This document shows, piece by piece, positions 1-7,862 of a stretch of 11,738 nucleotides of DNA. How positions within the stretch are numbered: position 1 is the stretch's first letter; each line of letters begins with the position of its first letter. The notes beneath the pieces are model-generated. The model ran no database searches. It had not been told where the DNA came from and was given only the letters and a program-made list of their open reading frames with translations. Both the position numbers and the translations under genes were made by a program. Source of the stretch: Prevotella sp. UBA4330. GTDB taxonomy: Bacteria > Bacteroidota > Bacteroidia > Bacteroidales > Bacteroidaceae. Location: contig DGTS01000016.1 in the NCBI GenBank assembly GCA_002394385.1, positions 1 through 11,738 of the forward strand, written 5' to 3'.

Positions 1-22
1 CCAACCGAGTAAATCCGCTGAG

Positions 23-95
23 CCAGAAGTTTTCTGCTCAACTTCTGGGGTTCACTTCGTTTTGACACACCAACATTGTTTTGCGCGTGTTGGTG
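23..95 (-). terminator. Two hairpins downstream of the SulP gene, possible transcription end
   Basis: Two perfect inverted repeats follow the stop codon of the minus-strand SulP gene. The first has arms CACCAACA (68-75) and TGTTGGTG (88-95) with a 12-nt loop. The second has arms CCAGAAGTT (23-31) and AACTTCTGG (40-48) with an 8-nt loop. Neither is followed by a T-run on either strand, so they do not fit the classic intrinsic terminator. They may still end transcription or protect the 3' end of the mRNA. What lies to the left of base 1 is unknown, so they could also belong to a neighbouring gene. Confidence 0.4.
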
Positions 96-117
96 CTCAA
101 CATCCTAATACTGGCGT

Positions 118-1797
118 TTAGTCCTCAATAATCTCCTTTGCTCTTGCGAGGGCGATGTCAATATGGTTGCAGATGTTTTCGCGGCCGAGTAGTTCCACGA
201 AACCATTCTTCACCAGAACAGCCTCCACCTTAGGATTGACGCCCGACAACACTATTTGCACGTTTTCCTTCTTGCTCATAAGGCATAGGTTCTCGAGATT
301 GTGCAAACCAGTAGAGTCGATGAATGGTACCTTGCGCATGCGTATGATGCGCACTTTGGGATCGTTGCCAAAGCGTTGCATCATCTCCTCGGCACGGTTG
401 CCTGCTCCGAAGAAGTACGGACCGTTTATCTCGTACACCTCAACATCCTTTGGTATGGTGAGGTTCTCGAGATTGCCAGCCTGCATGTCAGCATCCTCGC
501 TGATGTCAATCTCGTTATAGATAACGCTTACGTCTGACGTCTCGCTCATGCGGCGCATGAAGAGGAGGCAAGCGCATACGAGTCCCACCTCGATAGCGAT
601 GGTAAGGTCGAAGATTATGGTGAGGAAGAAGGTGAGCAGCAGAACGGTGATGTCGCTTTTAGGGTTCTTGAGCATGGCGAGGCATGAGCGCCAGCCGCTC
701 ATGCCGTAGGATACCACCACCAAGACACCAGCAAGGCATGCCATGGGGATGTATCGAGCCAAAGGCATGAGGAACAAGAAGATGAGAAGCAGCACTACAG
801 CATGAACTATTCCTGCTATAGGCGTGCGTCCACCGTTGTTGATGTTGGTCATGGTGCGCGCAATGGCTCCCGTTGCCGGTATTCCTCCGAAAAGAGGTGT
901 CGCGAGGTTGGCGATGCCCTGTCCGATGAGTTCGGTGTTCGAGTTGTGATGGTCGCCCGTCACACCGTCGGCAACCGTTGCCGAGAGCAAACTCTCGATT
1001 GCTCCAAGTATGGCAATGGTGAATGCTGGACCTGCCAGCCCTTTTATTGTATCCCATGTCATCTGAGGCATTTGCGCTTCAGGAATCTTGGCATTGATAC
1101 TGAAGCGGTCGCCTATGGTCTCGATAGAGTTTACTCCACAATACTCTTTCAGCAGTATGGCCACAATAGTGACTATTATTATCGCGATCAGCGAGCCAGG
1201 AATCTTCTTGCTTATCTTGGGCATCATGGTTATTATCAGAATGCTCAGCAGTCCCATCGCCGTGCTCCACAGATCGATATTTCCGATGTTATGGAAGTAG
1301 GCAATCCATTTCTCGATGAAGTCAGCAGGGTTGCTGCTCATCTGCATTCCCGTGAGATCTTTTATCTGAGTGGTGAAAATGGTGACGGCGATACCGCTGG
1401 TGAATCCCACAACGATGGGGTATGGAATATATTTTATAATGGTTCCGAGCCTGAGCACGCCCATCAGTATGAGGAATACTCCAGCCATGAGTGTGGCGAT
1501 TGTAAGCCCCTGGATGCCATACTGGCTGATAATGCCCGAGATGATAATGATGAAAGCCCCGGTAGGTCCTCCTATCTGAACTTTCGAACCTCCAAGTGCT
1601 GATATTATGAAACCTGCCACTATAGCGGTGATTATTCCCTTTTCGGGGCTCACGCCTGATGCTATGCCGAATGCTATAGCCAATGGCAGGGCCACTATAC
1701 CCACGATTATGCCCGCCATGAGGTCGGACGAGAATGTTTTTTTGTCGTAACTGCGAATTGCCGAAACTATTTTCGGCTTAAAGTCCAATGTCTTCAT
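118..1797 (-). CDS. SulP family inorganic anion transporter with C-terminal STAS domain
   Basis: Inner-membrane transporter of the SLC26/SulP family, 559 residues from the chosen start. The N-terminal part carries the family signature DLMAGIIVGIVALPLAIAFG followed by QIGGPTGAF (about residues 74-82). A long series of hydrophobic segments fills roughly residues 25-430, as expected for the transmembrane core. The C-terminal part (about 440-555) is a cytoplasmic STAS domain with FIDSTGLHNLENL near residue 492. Family members move sulfate, bicarbonate or dicarboxylates; the sequence does not tell me which. An in-frame ATG at 1830 would add 11 residues (MHLIFQDNSIQ), but it lies inside the likely -7 promoter element at 1828-1835, so I prefer the ATG at 1797, which begins MKTLDFKPK. 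The gene is transcribed divergently from the lipoprotein gene. Family assignment is firm; substrate is open. Confidence 0.95.
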   Translation of the reverse strand: MKTLDFKPKIVSAIRSYDKKTFSSDLMAGIIVGIVALPLAIAFGIASGVSPEKGIITAIVAGFIISALGGSKVQIGGPTGAFIIIISGIISQYGIQGLTIATLMAGVFLILMGVLRLGTIIKYIPYPIVVGFTSGIAVTIFTTQIKDLTGMQMSSNPADFIEKWIAYFHNIGNIDLWSTAMGLLSILIITMMPKISKKIPGSLIAIIIVTIVAILLKEYCGVNSIETIGDRFSINAKIPEAQMPQMTWDTIKGLAGPAFTIAILGAIESLLSATVADGVTGDHHNSNTELIGQGIANLATPLFGGIPATGAIARTMTNINNGGRTPIAGIVHAVVLLLIFLFLMPLARYIPMACLAGVLVVVSYGMSGWRSCLAMLKNPKSDITVLLLTFFLTIIFDLTIAIEVGLVCACLLFMRRMSETSDVSVIYNEIDISEDADMQAGNLENLTIPKDVEVYEINGPYFFGAGNRAEEMMQRFGNDPKVRIIRMRKVPFIDSTGLHNLENLCLMSKKENVQIVLSGVNPKVEAVLVKNGFVELLGRENICNHIDIALARAKEIIED

Positions 1798-1827
1798 CTG
1801 AATACTGTTATCCTGAAAAATGAGGTG

Positions 1828-1835
1828 CAAAGGTA
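1828..1835 (-). promoter_or_regulatory. Bacteroidetes-type -7 element for the SulP gene
   Basis: The minus strand reads TACCTTTG here, an exact match to the TAnnTTTG -7 consensus of the Bacteroidetes primary sigma factor. It would place the transcript start a few bases on, about 25 nt before the ATG at 1797. I see no convincing -33 TTTG partner, so this is a consensus match and not proof. It is the main reason for choosing the shorter SulP start. Confidence 0.5.
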
Positions 1836-1920
1836 GTTATAATATTCGATATTTAAATGTAGAACGCTTAAAGAATTATAAAAAATGTGCTTTTCATGCT
1901 TAATATCAATTGATGTTGAT

Positions 1921-1928
1921 TAAATTTG
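1921..1928 (+). promoter_or_regulatory. Bacteroidetes-type -7 element for the lipoprotein-patatin unit
   Basis: TAAATTTG matches TAnnTTTG exactly and lies about 70 bp before the lipoprotein start codon at 2000. A second, weaker look-alike (AAACTTTG, 1942-1949) follows. No clear -33 element is visible. The A-rich stretch just before the ATG (around 1968-1999) is typical of ribosome binding in this phylum, where Shine-Dalgarno sites are rare. Confidence 0.4.
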
Positions 1929-1999
1929 CAGCCATACATGTAAACTTTGGTCTTTTAAAAAAGTAGTAACTAAAAGAACATTAAACTTAAAACAAGAAT

Positions 2000-2371
2000 A
2001 TGAAAACAAGAAAAATTATTAATGCGTTAGTGGTGCTGGCCTTCGGACTGGTGATGCTTTCCTCGTGCACAACTAAGCAGGGAGCAATAAACAACTTGCG
2101 CAGTCTTTCATACGAGTTGCGTGACCATAGTCAGTATTATGACGTGAACGACTGGGACAAGGCAATAAACAAATTCGTGAAACTGCGCGATGAGATAAAC
2201 AAGCACGAATATACTGCCGACGAGCGTCGAACAATAGGACAGATAGAGGGTGAGTGTGCAAGTTATATGATGAATGGTGCGAAAGATGGCATCATCAATC
2301 GTGTCAGCACTTACACTAATGAACTTCAGGGAATACTTGAGGGCATTCTCGGAGGAATGGGCAACGAGTAG
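2000..2371 (+). CDS. Small lipoprotein of unknown function
   Basis: 123-residue protein with a type II signal peptide: positively charged start (MKTRK), hydrophobic stretch (residues 6-20) and lipobox LSSC with the lipidated cysteine at residue 23. The residues after the cysteine (TTKQG) lack the acidic cluster that directs Bacteroidetes lipoproteins to the cell surface, so I infer a periplasm-facing location. The mature part is about 100 residues, polar and probably mostly helical, with charged repeats such as KAINKFVKLRDEINKHEY and a Gly-rich end (GILGGMGNE). I do not recognise the family. Only 3 bp separate its stop from the patatin start, so the two are very likely co-transcribed and translationally coupled, which hints at a shared envelope role. 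The gene call is secure; function is unknown. Confidence 0.85.
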   Translation: MKTRKIINALVVLAFGLVMLSSCTTKQGAINNLRSLSYELRDHSQYYDVNDWDKAINKFVKLRDEINKHEYTADERRTIGQIEGECASYMMNGAKDGIINRVSTYTNELQGILEGILGGMGNE

Positions 2372-2374
2372 TGT

Positions 2375-3259
2375 ATGCGCAGACTATTGCTTTTTGCAGC
2401 ACTACTTGTCTTAATTAGTGCCAGTTCGCTCTTTGCCCAACGCTCGTCAGGCAAGTCCCAACGGTTGAACCGTCCTAAAGTGGGACTCGTTCTTGGAGGA
2501 GGTGGCGCAAAAGGAGCCACGCATGTGGGTGTGCTCAAGGTGATTGAAGATGTTGGTGTACCCATTGACTATATCGCGGGCACCAGCATCGGTTCTATTG
2601 TTGGAGGACTCTATTCGGTAGGTTATTCGGTGGAGCAACTCGACTCTCTTTTCCGTAACGAAGATTGGGTTGACCTTTTTGCTACGGGAAGCGTGCTTAA
2701 TCTGCTGGAGAACATGGTGGGTCCTAACGATTCTATTGATTTCGACCAACTGCCAATACCCTTCCGTTGTGTGGCATACGATGTGAAAGCACATAAGGAG
2801 GTGGTGTTGCGTAGCGGTCGCCTGGCGCAGGCTATGCGCGCCAGCATGGCGATACCGGGCGCTTTCAAGCCTGTGAGAGTCAACGGCATGCTGCTTGTTG
2901 ACGGAGGTATGATGAACAATCTTCCTGTTGATGTGGTCAGGGATATGGGTGCCGATATTGTGATTGCCGTTGACCTGCAGCAGAAGAAGCATGAGACGCG
3001 CGACTTCTCTCTAAAAGAGTCTTTTGGCATTGGCGGTTTGCTCGACTGGCTTGTTTCTCGTCCCGACTGGAAGAAATATAACGACAATTGTGCAGATGCC
3101 GACATTTATATAAATCCAAATCTTGACGGTTACGATGCCGCCAGTTTCAATAAGAAAGACATTACCCGTATGCTGGAAATAGGTACAGATGCAGGTAATG
3201 CCTTCCGCGAAGATCTTGAGCGAGTCAAGAAGAGGGTTCTTCAAGGTAATCGTTTGTAA
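2375..3259 (+). CDS. Secreted patatin-like phospholipase (RssA/YlbK-like)
   Basis: 294-residue serine lipid acyl hydrolase of the patatin family. Residues 1-21 form a signal peptide (hydrophobic run ending SLFA, then Gln), so the enzyme likely acts in the periplasm or envelope. The catalytic parts are all present: oxyanion-hole loop GGGGAKG (41-47), nucleophile elbow GTSIG with Ser71, and the dyad aspartate in DGG (Asp176). Family members hydrolyse acyl chains from phospholipids; the true substrate is not shown by sequence. Many Bacteroidetes patatins are much longer and carry a C-terminal outer-membrane barrel domain. This one stops after the catalytic domain, and nothing suggests a frameshift. 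It follows a small lipoprotein gene by 3 bp. Its TAA stop directly abuts the stop codon of lpdA on the other strand. Confidence 0.92.
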   Translation: MRRLLLFAALLVLISASSLFAQRSSGKSQRLNRPKVGLVLGGGGAKGATHVGVLKVIEDVGVPIDYIAGTSIGSIVGGLYSVGYSVEQLDSLFRNEDWVDLFATGSVLNLLENMVGPNDSIDFDQLPIPFRCVAYDVKAHKEVVLRSGRLAQAMRASMAIPGAFKPVRVNGMLLVDGGMMNNLPVDVVRDMGADIVIAVDLQQKKHETRDFSLKESFGIGGLLDWLVSRPDWKKYNDNCADADIYINPNLDGYDAASFNKKDITRMLEIGTDAGNAFREDLERVKKRVLQGNRL

Positions 3260-4573
3260 TCAGCCCATAGAAGCCTCATGAACGATTTCTGATAGAGTGG
3301 GGTGGATATGCACGATATCGGCAAGTTGCGAGAGGGTGGTGTCGCGGCACATCAGTGCGCTCACCTCCTGCACGATGTCTGCAGCATGAGGACCGAAGAC
3401 GTGACAGCCCACTATTCTCTCGTTGCAGTCGGCAAGCAGTTTCAGCATCCCTTCGGTCTCGTTCATGGCCACAGCCTTGCCGTTAGCACGGAAGAAAGAC
3501 TTGCGGCAGATGTATTCTGCACCATTCTCTTTGCACATATCTTCGCTCATTCCAACGCTTGCCGCCTCGGGACGTGTGAATATGGCTGCTGGCATGATGT
3601 TGAGACGTATGTCGCAATGCTTTCCGATGATTTCGTTCACCACTTTTATTCCCTGCATTGTGGCGGCATGAGCCAGCATCTGACGGCCGTTGACATCGCC
3701 GATGGCAAAGATTCCTTCTACGTTGGTGTGCATATTGTCGTCTGTGGTGATGCCTTTGGGCGTATATTCCACACCTGCAGCCTCAAGCGAGAGCCCATCT
3801 ACGTTCGGCATTCTGCCTGTTGCCACAAGAATTGTTTCTGCATTTATAGTTTCTTCCTTGCCTTTGCGCTCGAATGTAACACCGTCTGACGAGATGCGCT
3901 TGACGGCCGATTGCATGTGGAATGTTATGCCTTGCTTCTCCATAGTCTTGCGCAGACGTTTCGCTATGTCGCTGTCTAAGGTGGGCAGACATTCCTTCAG
4001 AAACTCCACAACCGTCACTTTGCTTCCGAAACTGTTGAAGATGGAGGCGAACTCCATTCCTATCACTCCTGCTCCAACAATCAGTATGCTCTCGGGGACA
4101 TGATCAAGGCGAAGCATGTCGGTGGATGTTGACACCACGTTCATGTCTATCTCGCAATGTGGAGGCATCTTTGGCTTTGAGCCCGTGGCGATGATAATTC
4201 GCTCGGCAGTATATTCCTCGCCGTTCACTACTACGGTATGAGCATCCTTGAAGGCTGCATGACCGTTCACCATATTGATTCCTGGCATCTTCATCAGTTG
4301 CTCGACACCTGCGCGCAATTGCGTGATTACGTCCTCAAGGCGTTGAGCCACGTGTATGTAATCAACCGTAGCAGATGGAACAGCAGTTCGCAACGTTTCC
4401 AGAACGTCAACCTCATGGCATAAAGTCTTCGTGGGTATGCACCCCTCGTTGAGACATGTGCCGCCAGCGTGCCGCTCCTCGATGATGGTTACTTGCAAAC
4501 CGTTCTTTGCTGCATAGGCAGCGGCTTGGTATCCACCAGGTCCGCTGCCTATTATGATAAGGTCACTCTTCAT
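3260..4573 (-). CDS. lpdA: Dihydrolipoyl dehydrogenase (L protein of the glycine cleavage system)
   Basis: 437-residue FAD-dependent pyridine nucleotide-disulfide oxidoreductase that reoxidises dihydrolipoyl groups with NAD+. The N-terminal FAD-binding motif is GSGPGGYQAA (9-18). The redox-active disulfide sits in GGTCLNEGCIPTK (Cys40, Cys45). A second Rossmann motif, VGAGVIGMEF, binds NAD. The active-site His-Glu region reads HIHPTLSEIVHEA near the C-terminus. The protein ends a few residues later (ASMG), shorter than the typical 460-475 residues, but all catalytic parts are kept. It is the last gene of the gcv operon. Its start overlaps the end of gcvPB by 11 bp, which supports use as the dedicated L protein, though it could also serve 2-oxoacid dehydrogenases encoded elsewhere. 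Confidence 0.93.
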   Translation of the reverse strand: MKSDLIIIGSGPGGYQAAAYAAKNGLQVTIIEERHAGGTCLNEGCIPTKTLCHEVDVLETLRTAVPSATVDYIHVAQRLEDVITQLRAGVEQLMKMPGINMVNGHAAFKDAHTVVVNGEEYTAERIIIATGSKPKMPPHCEIDMNVVSTSTDMLRLDHVPESILIVGAGVIGMEFASIFNSFGSKVTVVEFLKECLPTLDSDIAKRLRKTMEKQGITFHMQSAVKRISSDGVTFERKGKEETINAETILVATGRMPNVDGLSLEAAGVEYTPKGITTDDNMHTNVEGIFAIGDVNGRQMLAHAATMQGIKVVNEIIGKHCDIRLNIMPAAIFTRPEAASVGMSEDMCKENGAEYICRKSFFRANGKAVAMNETEGMLKLLADCNERIVGCHVFGPHAADIVQEVSALMCRDTTLSQLADIVHIHPTLSEIVHEASMG

Positions 4574-6074
4574 TCTTCATTTGTTTATATGTGACAACAG
4601 GATGTTTTGCCGCCAGCACGTCATCTACACGTCCTATAGGGGTGTCGTGAGGTGCGCTTTTCACGATGTCGGGATTCTCTTTTGCCTCTTGTGCTATCTT
4701 ACGCATCACGCTGATGAATCCGTCGAGCGTCTCCTTGCTTTCGTTCTCTGGTGGTTCAATCATAAGGCTCTCGTGGAAGAGCAGCGGGAAATAGATGGTA
4801 GGCGCATGATATCCGTAGTCGAGCAGGCGCTTCGCTACATCCATAGTGGTGACGCCAGTTGACTTGTCTTTGAGTCCGTTGAACACAAACTCGTGTTTGC
4901 AAACGCTATCTATGGGCAGGTCGTAAACGTCCTTCAGGCTTTCCTTTATGTAGTTGGCGTTGAGGGTAGCGAGTGGTCCCACCATCTTTATGTTCTCTCT
5001 TCCGAGAGTCAGAATATAGCAGAATGCACGAAGAATGATGCCGAAGTTGCCGAAGAAAGCGCCCACAGAACCGAGCGACTTGACATCATCGCCATCACCT
5101 TTGGTCCTGAGATATGTTGGGAGCGCGGTCTTCACCATAAGGCTACCGTCCTCTTTCAGCACTACGCGAGGCGTGGGGAGAAACTCCTCGAGTCCCTTGC
5201 GCACTCCAATGGGACCGTCACCTGGACCACCACCGCCATGAGGTGTCGAGAATGTTTTGTGCAGGTTGATGTGCATAACATCGAATCCCATGTCGCCAGG
5301 ACGTGCAACGCCGAGCATCGGGTTGAAGTTGGCACCGTCGTAGTACATCATTCCGCCGCACTCGTGGACGAGGGCTGCAATCTCATGCGCATGCTTCTCA
5401 TAGAGTCCGAGGGTGTTGGGATTGGTCATCATCATCGCTGCCACGGTATCATCGAGTTTTGTCTTGAGGTCTTCCATATCTACTGTGCCGTCCTGAAGAC
5501 TTTTTACCTCGACCACTTCAAGCCCGCAGACCGCAGCCGAAGCGGGATTTGTGCCGTGGGCAGAGTCAGGAATGATTACCTTGGTGCGTTTCTCGTCGCC
5601 TCTGCTTCTGTGGTATGCGCGTATCACCATGAGTCCTGTGAGTTCGCCGTGAGCACCAGCGAAGGGGTTCAGCGTGAACTCGCTCATGCCCGTCAGTTCG
5701 CTCAGCATGCCCTGAAGACCGTAGTAAACTTCCAGCGCTCCCTGGCATGTCTCTGCCGGCTGCAGCGGATGTAGAGCCGTGAACTCGTGCATGGCGGCTA
5801 TTTCCTCGTTTATGATGGGGTTGTATTTCATTGTGCATGACCCCAGAGGATAGAATCCGTTGTTTACACCGAAGTTGTTGCCGCTCAGGTTGGTGTAGTG
5901 GCGCACCACCGTCAGTTCATCGCATTCGGGCATCCCTGCGTCTTCTTTGCGGCGCATGGCTTCTGGCAGTTCGCTTGTTGCGTGCTGGCCGAACTCATTC
6001 TTTGGAAGAGAATATCCCTTTCGTCCCTGATGTGACAATTCGAATATCAGGTTACCGTATAACTTGTCGTTCAT
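4563..6074 (-). CDS. gcvPB: Glycine dehydrogenase (decarboxylating) subunit 2, P protein C-terminal half
   Basis: 503-residue PLP-binding subunit of the glycine cleavage P protein. With GcvPA it decarboxylates glycine and transfers the aminomethyl group to the lipoyl arm of GcvH. The PLP lysine is Lys273 in HINLHKTFSTPHGGGGPG, followed by the family glycine-rich loop. Other family blocks are FYPLGSCTMKYNP (about 74-86), IPDSAHGTNPASA (about 168-180) and YYDGANFNP (about 244-252). The N-terminus (LIFELSHQGRKGYSLP) looks like a native start of stand-alone GcvPB proteins, so this is a real split subunit and not half of a broken fused gene. The start ATG overlaps the gcvPA stop in an ATGA junction (6071-6074), implying translational coupling and equal output of the two subunits. 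Confidence 0.95.
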   Translation of the reverse strand: MNDKLYGNLIFELSHQGRKGYSLPKNEFGQHATSELPEAMRRKEDAGMPECDELTVVRHYTNLSGNNFGVNNGFYPLGSCTMKYNPIINEEIAAMHEFTALHPLQPAETCQGALEVYYGLQGMLSELTGMSEFTLNPFAGAHGELTGLMVIRAYHRSRGDEKRTKVIIPDSAHGTNPASAAVCGLEVVEVKSLQDGTVDMEDLKTKLDDTVAAMMMTNPNTLGLYEKHAHEIAALVHECGGMMYYDGANFNPMLGVARPGDMGFDVMHINLHKTFSTPHGGGGPGDGPIGVRKGLEEFLPTPRVVLKEDGSLMVKTALPTYLRTKGDGDDVKSLGSVGAFFGNFGIILRAFCYILTLGRENIKMVGPLATLNANYIKESLKDVYDLPIDSVCKHEFVFNGLKDKSTGVTTMDVAKRLLDYGYHAPTIYFPLLFHESLMIEPPENESKETLDGFISVMRKIAQEAKENPDIVKSAPHDTPIGRVDDVLAAKHPVVTYKQMKNEE

Positions 6075-7396
6075 AGTGCATCCTCCTTCATTAGTTCTAC
6101 AAGTTCGTCTATCTCATGCTTCTGTCGTTTCTCCGTGACTGCCAGCATTAGAGTGTTCTCGTTGATTTTCACTCCTGCCAGATATCCGGCGGCAATGCAA
6201 CGGTTCTGCAAGGCGTCGATGTCTCCGTCGTATCTCAAGCAGAACTCATTGAAGAACGGCTTGTCGTAGGCAAGGGTGAAACGTCCAGTCTTCAGCAGTT
6301 CGTCGCACAGATAGTGTGCTCCTGCATACGACAGTTCGGCCGCCTCTTTCATGCCTTGCTTGCCCATCAGCGACATGTAAATTGTCACATATAGCGCCAT
6401 CAGACTTTCGTTTGAGCATATATTAGAGGTGGCTTTTTGTCTTCTGATGTGCTGCTCACGTGCCTGTAGCGTGAGGACGAATGCCCGTTGTCCGCGGTTG
6501 TCCTGAGTCAGTCCTACGATACGTCCCGGCATCTTGCGTATAAGTTTCTCCTTGCAGCACATATAACCTACAGAAGGACCTCCGAACGACATCGGAATGC
6601 CGAGGCTCTGACAGTCGCCGACAGCAATGTCTGCACCCCATTCGCCTGGAGTTTTCAGCACGGCGAGGTCGGCAGCCACGCTGTTCATTATCATCAGAGC
6701 CTTGCTCTCGTGGATGTCTTCGGCAAAGCCGGTATAGTCTTCAACGATTCCGTAGTAGTTGGGCATCTGCAATATAACGCCAGCAACGCCACCTTCGGCG
6801 AGGCGGCGGCGCATGTCATCGCGGTCGGTAGTGCCGTCTTTCTCGTCTATCATCTCGATGTCGAAGCCGTGATACTTGGCGTATGTCTCCACTACTTGCA
6901 TCGTCTTGGGGTCAACGGTACGGCTGGCGAGCACCTTGGTGCATTTCTTTCCTGCGCTCATCGCCATGATGGCGGCCTCGGCCGTTGCTGTGGTGCCGTC
7001 GTACATTGAGGCGTTAGAGATGTCCATGCCCGTCAGTTCGGCCATCATCGACTGGTACTCGAAGATGTAGTGTAGCGTTCCTTGCGAGATTTCTGCCTGA
7101 TATGGTGTGTAACTTGTGAGGAATTCCGAGCGCGAAATGATGTTGGGAATCACGGCTGGAGTGTAATGGTCGTAAACGCCAGCGCCTGCGAAGGAGGTCA
7201 ACTGGTCGTTGAGCAAACCGAAACTCTCGAGCAGTTGGCGCAACTCTATCTCGCTCTTTGCCTCGGGAATGTCATAGTCGCCTTTGAAGCGTATGCTTTC
7301 GGGCACGTCAGCGTACAACTCTTCGAGAGAGTTGACACCTGCCACTCTGAGCATCTCCTTGACTTCTTCCTCTGTATGAGGGAAATACTTGAACAT
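6071..7396 (-). CDS. gcvPA: Glycine dehydrogenase (decarboxylating) subunit 1, P protein N-terminal half
   Basis: 441-residue partner of GcvPB, matching the usual length of stand-alone GcvPA. It has the fold of PLP-dependent aminotransferases but lacks the PLP lysine, which GcvPB supplies. Family blocks include TSYTPYQAEISQGTLHYIFE (about residues 94-113) and MYDGTTATAEA soon after, then MSFGGPSVGYM and the C-terminal LAGVKINENTLMLAVTE. The end (DELVELMKEDAL) looks like a natural C-terminus. A 79-bp hairpin-capable spacer separates it from gcvH upstream, and it overlaps gcvPB by 4 bp. Confidence 0.95.
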   Translation of the reverse strand: MFKYFPHTEEEVKEMLRVAGVNSLEELYADVPESIRFKGDYDIPEAKSEIELRQLLESFGLLNDQLTSFAGAGVYDHYTPAVIPNIISRSEFLTSYTPYQAEISQGTLHYIFEYQSMMAELTGMDISNASMYDGTTATAEAAIMAMSAGKKCTKVLASRTVDPKTMQVVETYAKYHGFDIEMIDEKDGTTDRDDMRRRLAEGGVAGVILQMPNYYGIVEDYTGFAEDIHESKALMIMNSVAADLAVLKTPGEWGADIAVGDCQSLGIPMSFGGPSVGYMCCKEKLIRKMPGRIVGLTQDNRGQRAFVLTLQAREQHIRRQKATSNICSNESLMALYVTIYMSLMGKQGMKEAAELSYAGAHYLCDELLKTGRFTLAYDKPFFNEFCLRYDGDIDALQNRCIAAGYLAGVKINENTLMLAVTEKRQKHEIDELVELMKEDAL

Positions 7397-7475
7397 AGTT
7401 TTATTGTTTAAGGTGTTCTGTTTTAAAGTCTTACGGCATTTGCCTTCAGGCTTTCTTTGTCATAAACAACAAGCC
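7397..7475 (-). other. Structured spacer between gcvH and gcvPA
   Basis: 79-bp non-coding spacer inside the operon. It can form a hairpin from AGGCTT (minus strand, 7476-7471, overlapping the gcvH stop) and AAGCCT (7453-7448) with a 17-nt loop, and next to it a small GCC-TGAA-GGC hairpin. No T-run follows on the minus strand, so it is not a classic terminator. A role in mRNA processing or stability is an inference. Confidence 0.35.
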
Positions 7476-7862
7476 TTAGCCCTGTTCTTCGCAGAACTTT
7501 GCATACTCGTCGGCACCCATCAGGTTGTCAAGTTCGGTGGTGTCGGTAATATCCACCTTGATAATCCAGTTGGCGTATGCGTCTTCGTTCAGCAGTTCGG
7601 GTTTGTCCTCGAGAGCCTCGTTCACCTCAACGACAACGCCGCTGACGGGTGAGTTGAGGTCGCTGGCAGCCTTAACACTCTCCACAGCGCCAAACTCGTC
7701 GCCTGCCTCCACCTCGTCGTCAACCTCAGGCATGTCAACATAAACCACGTTTCCAAGTGCATGCTGGGCATAGTCGGTAATGCCGATGATGCCGATGTTG
7801 CCTTCTACCTTCACATACTCATGACTCTCAGAATAGTAGAGTCCTTCAATTACTTTTGCCAT
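7476..7862 (-). CDS. gcvH: Glycine cleavage system H protein (lipoyl carrier)
   Basis: 128-residue lipoyl-domain protein that shuttles the aminomethyl intermediate between P, T and L proteins. The lipoylated residue is Lys64 in the canonical context GAVESVKAASDLNSPVSG. The rest is collinear with the family: MAKVIEGLYYSESHEYVKVE at the start, GITDYAQHALGNVVYVDMP, and NWIIKV near residue 99. The length is normal (family about 125-130). It lies between gcvT and gcvPA with unusually long spacers on both sides (80 and 79 bp). The H protein is the substrate of the LplA encoded at the head of the same operon. Confidence 0.97.
   Translation of the reverse strand: MAKVIEGLYYSESHEYVKVEGNIGIIGITDYAQHALGNVVYVDMPEVDDEVEAGDEFGAVESVKAASDLNSPVSGVVVEVNEALEDKPELLNEDAYANWIIKVDITDTTELDNLMGADEYAKFCEEQG

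Noticed and set aside
802..1602. 266-codon open frame on the plus strand
   Set aside because: It lies wholly antisense to the SulP gene, whose family motifs are clear; its translation has no recognisable domain.
4893..5774. 293-codon open frame on the plus strand
   Set aside because: Antisense to gcvPB, including its PLP-lysine region; an effect of codon bias, not a gene.
4563..7396. Frameshifted single-chain GcvP
   Set aside because: Both halves have natural-looking ends typical of stand-alone GcvPA and GcvPB and normal lengths, and they join in a clean ATGA stop-start overlap.
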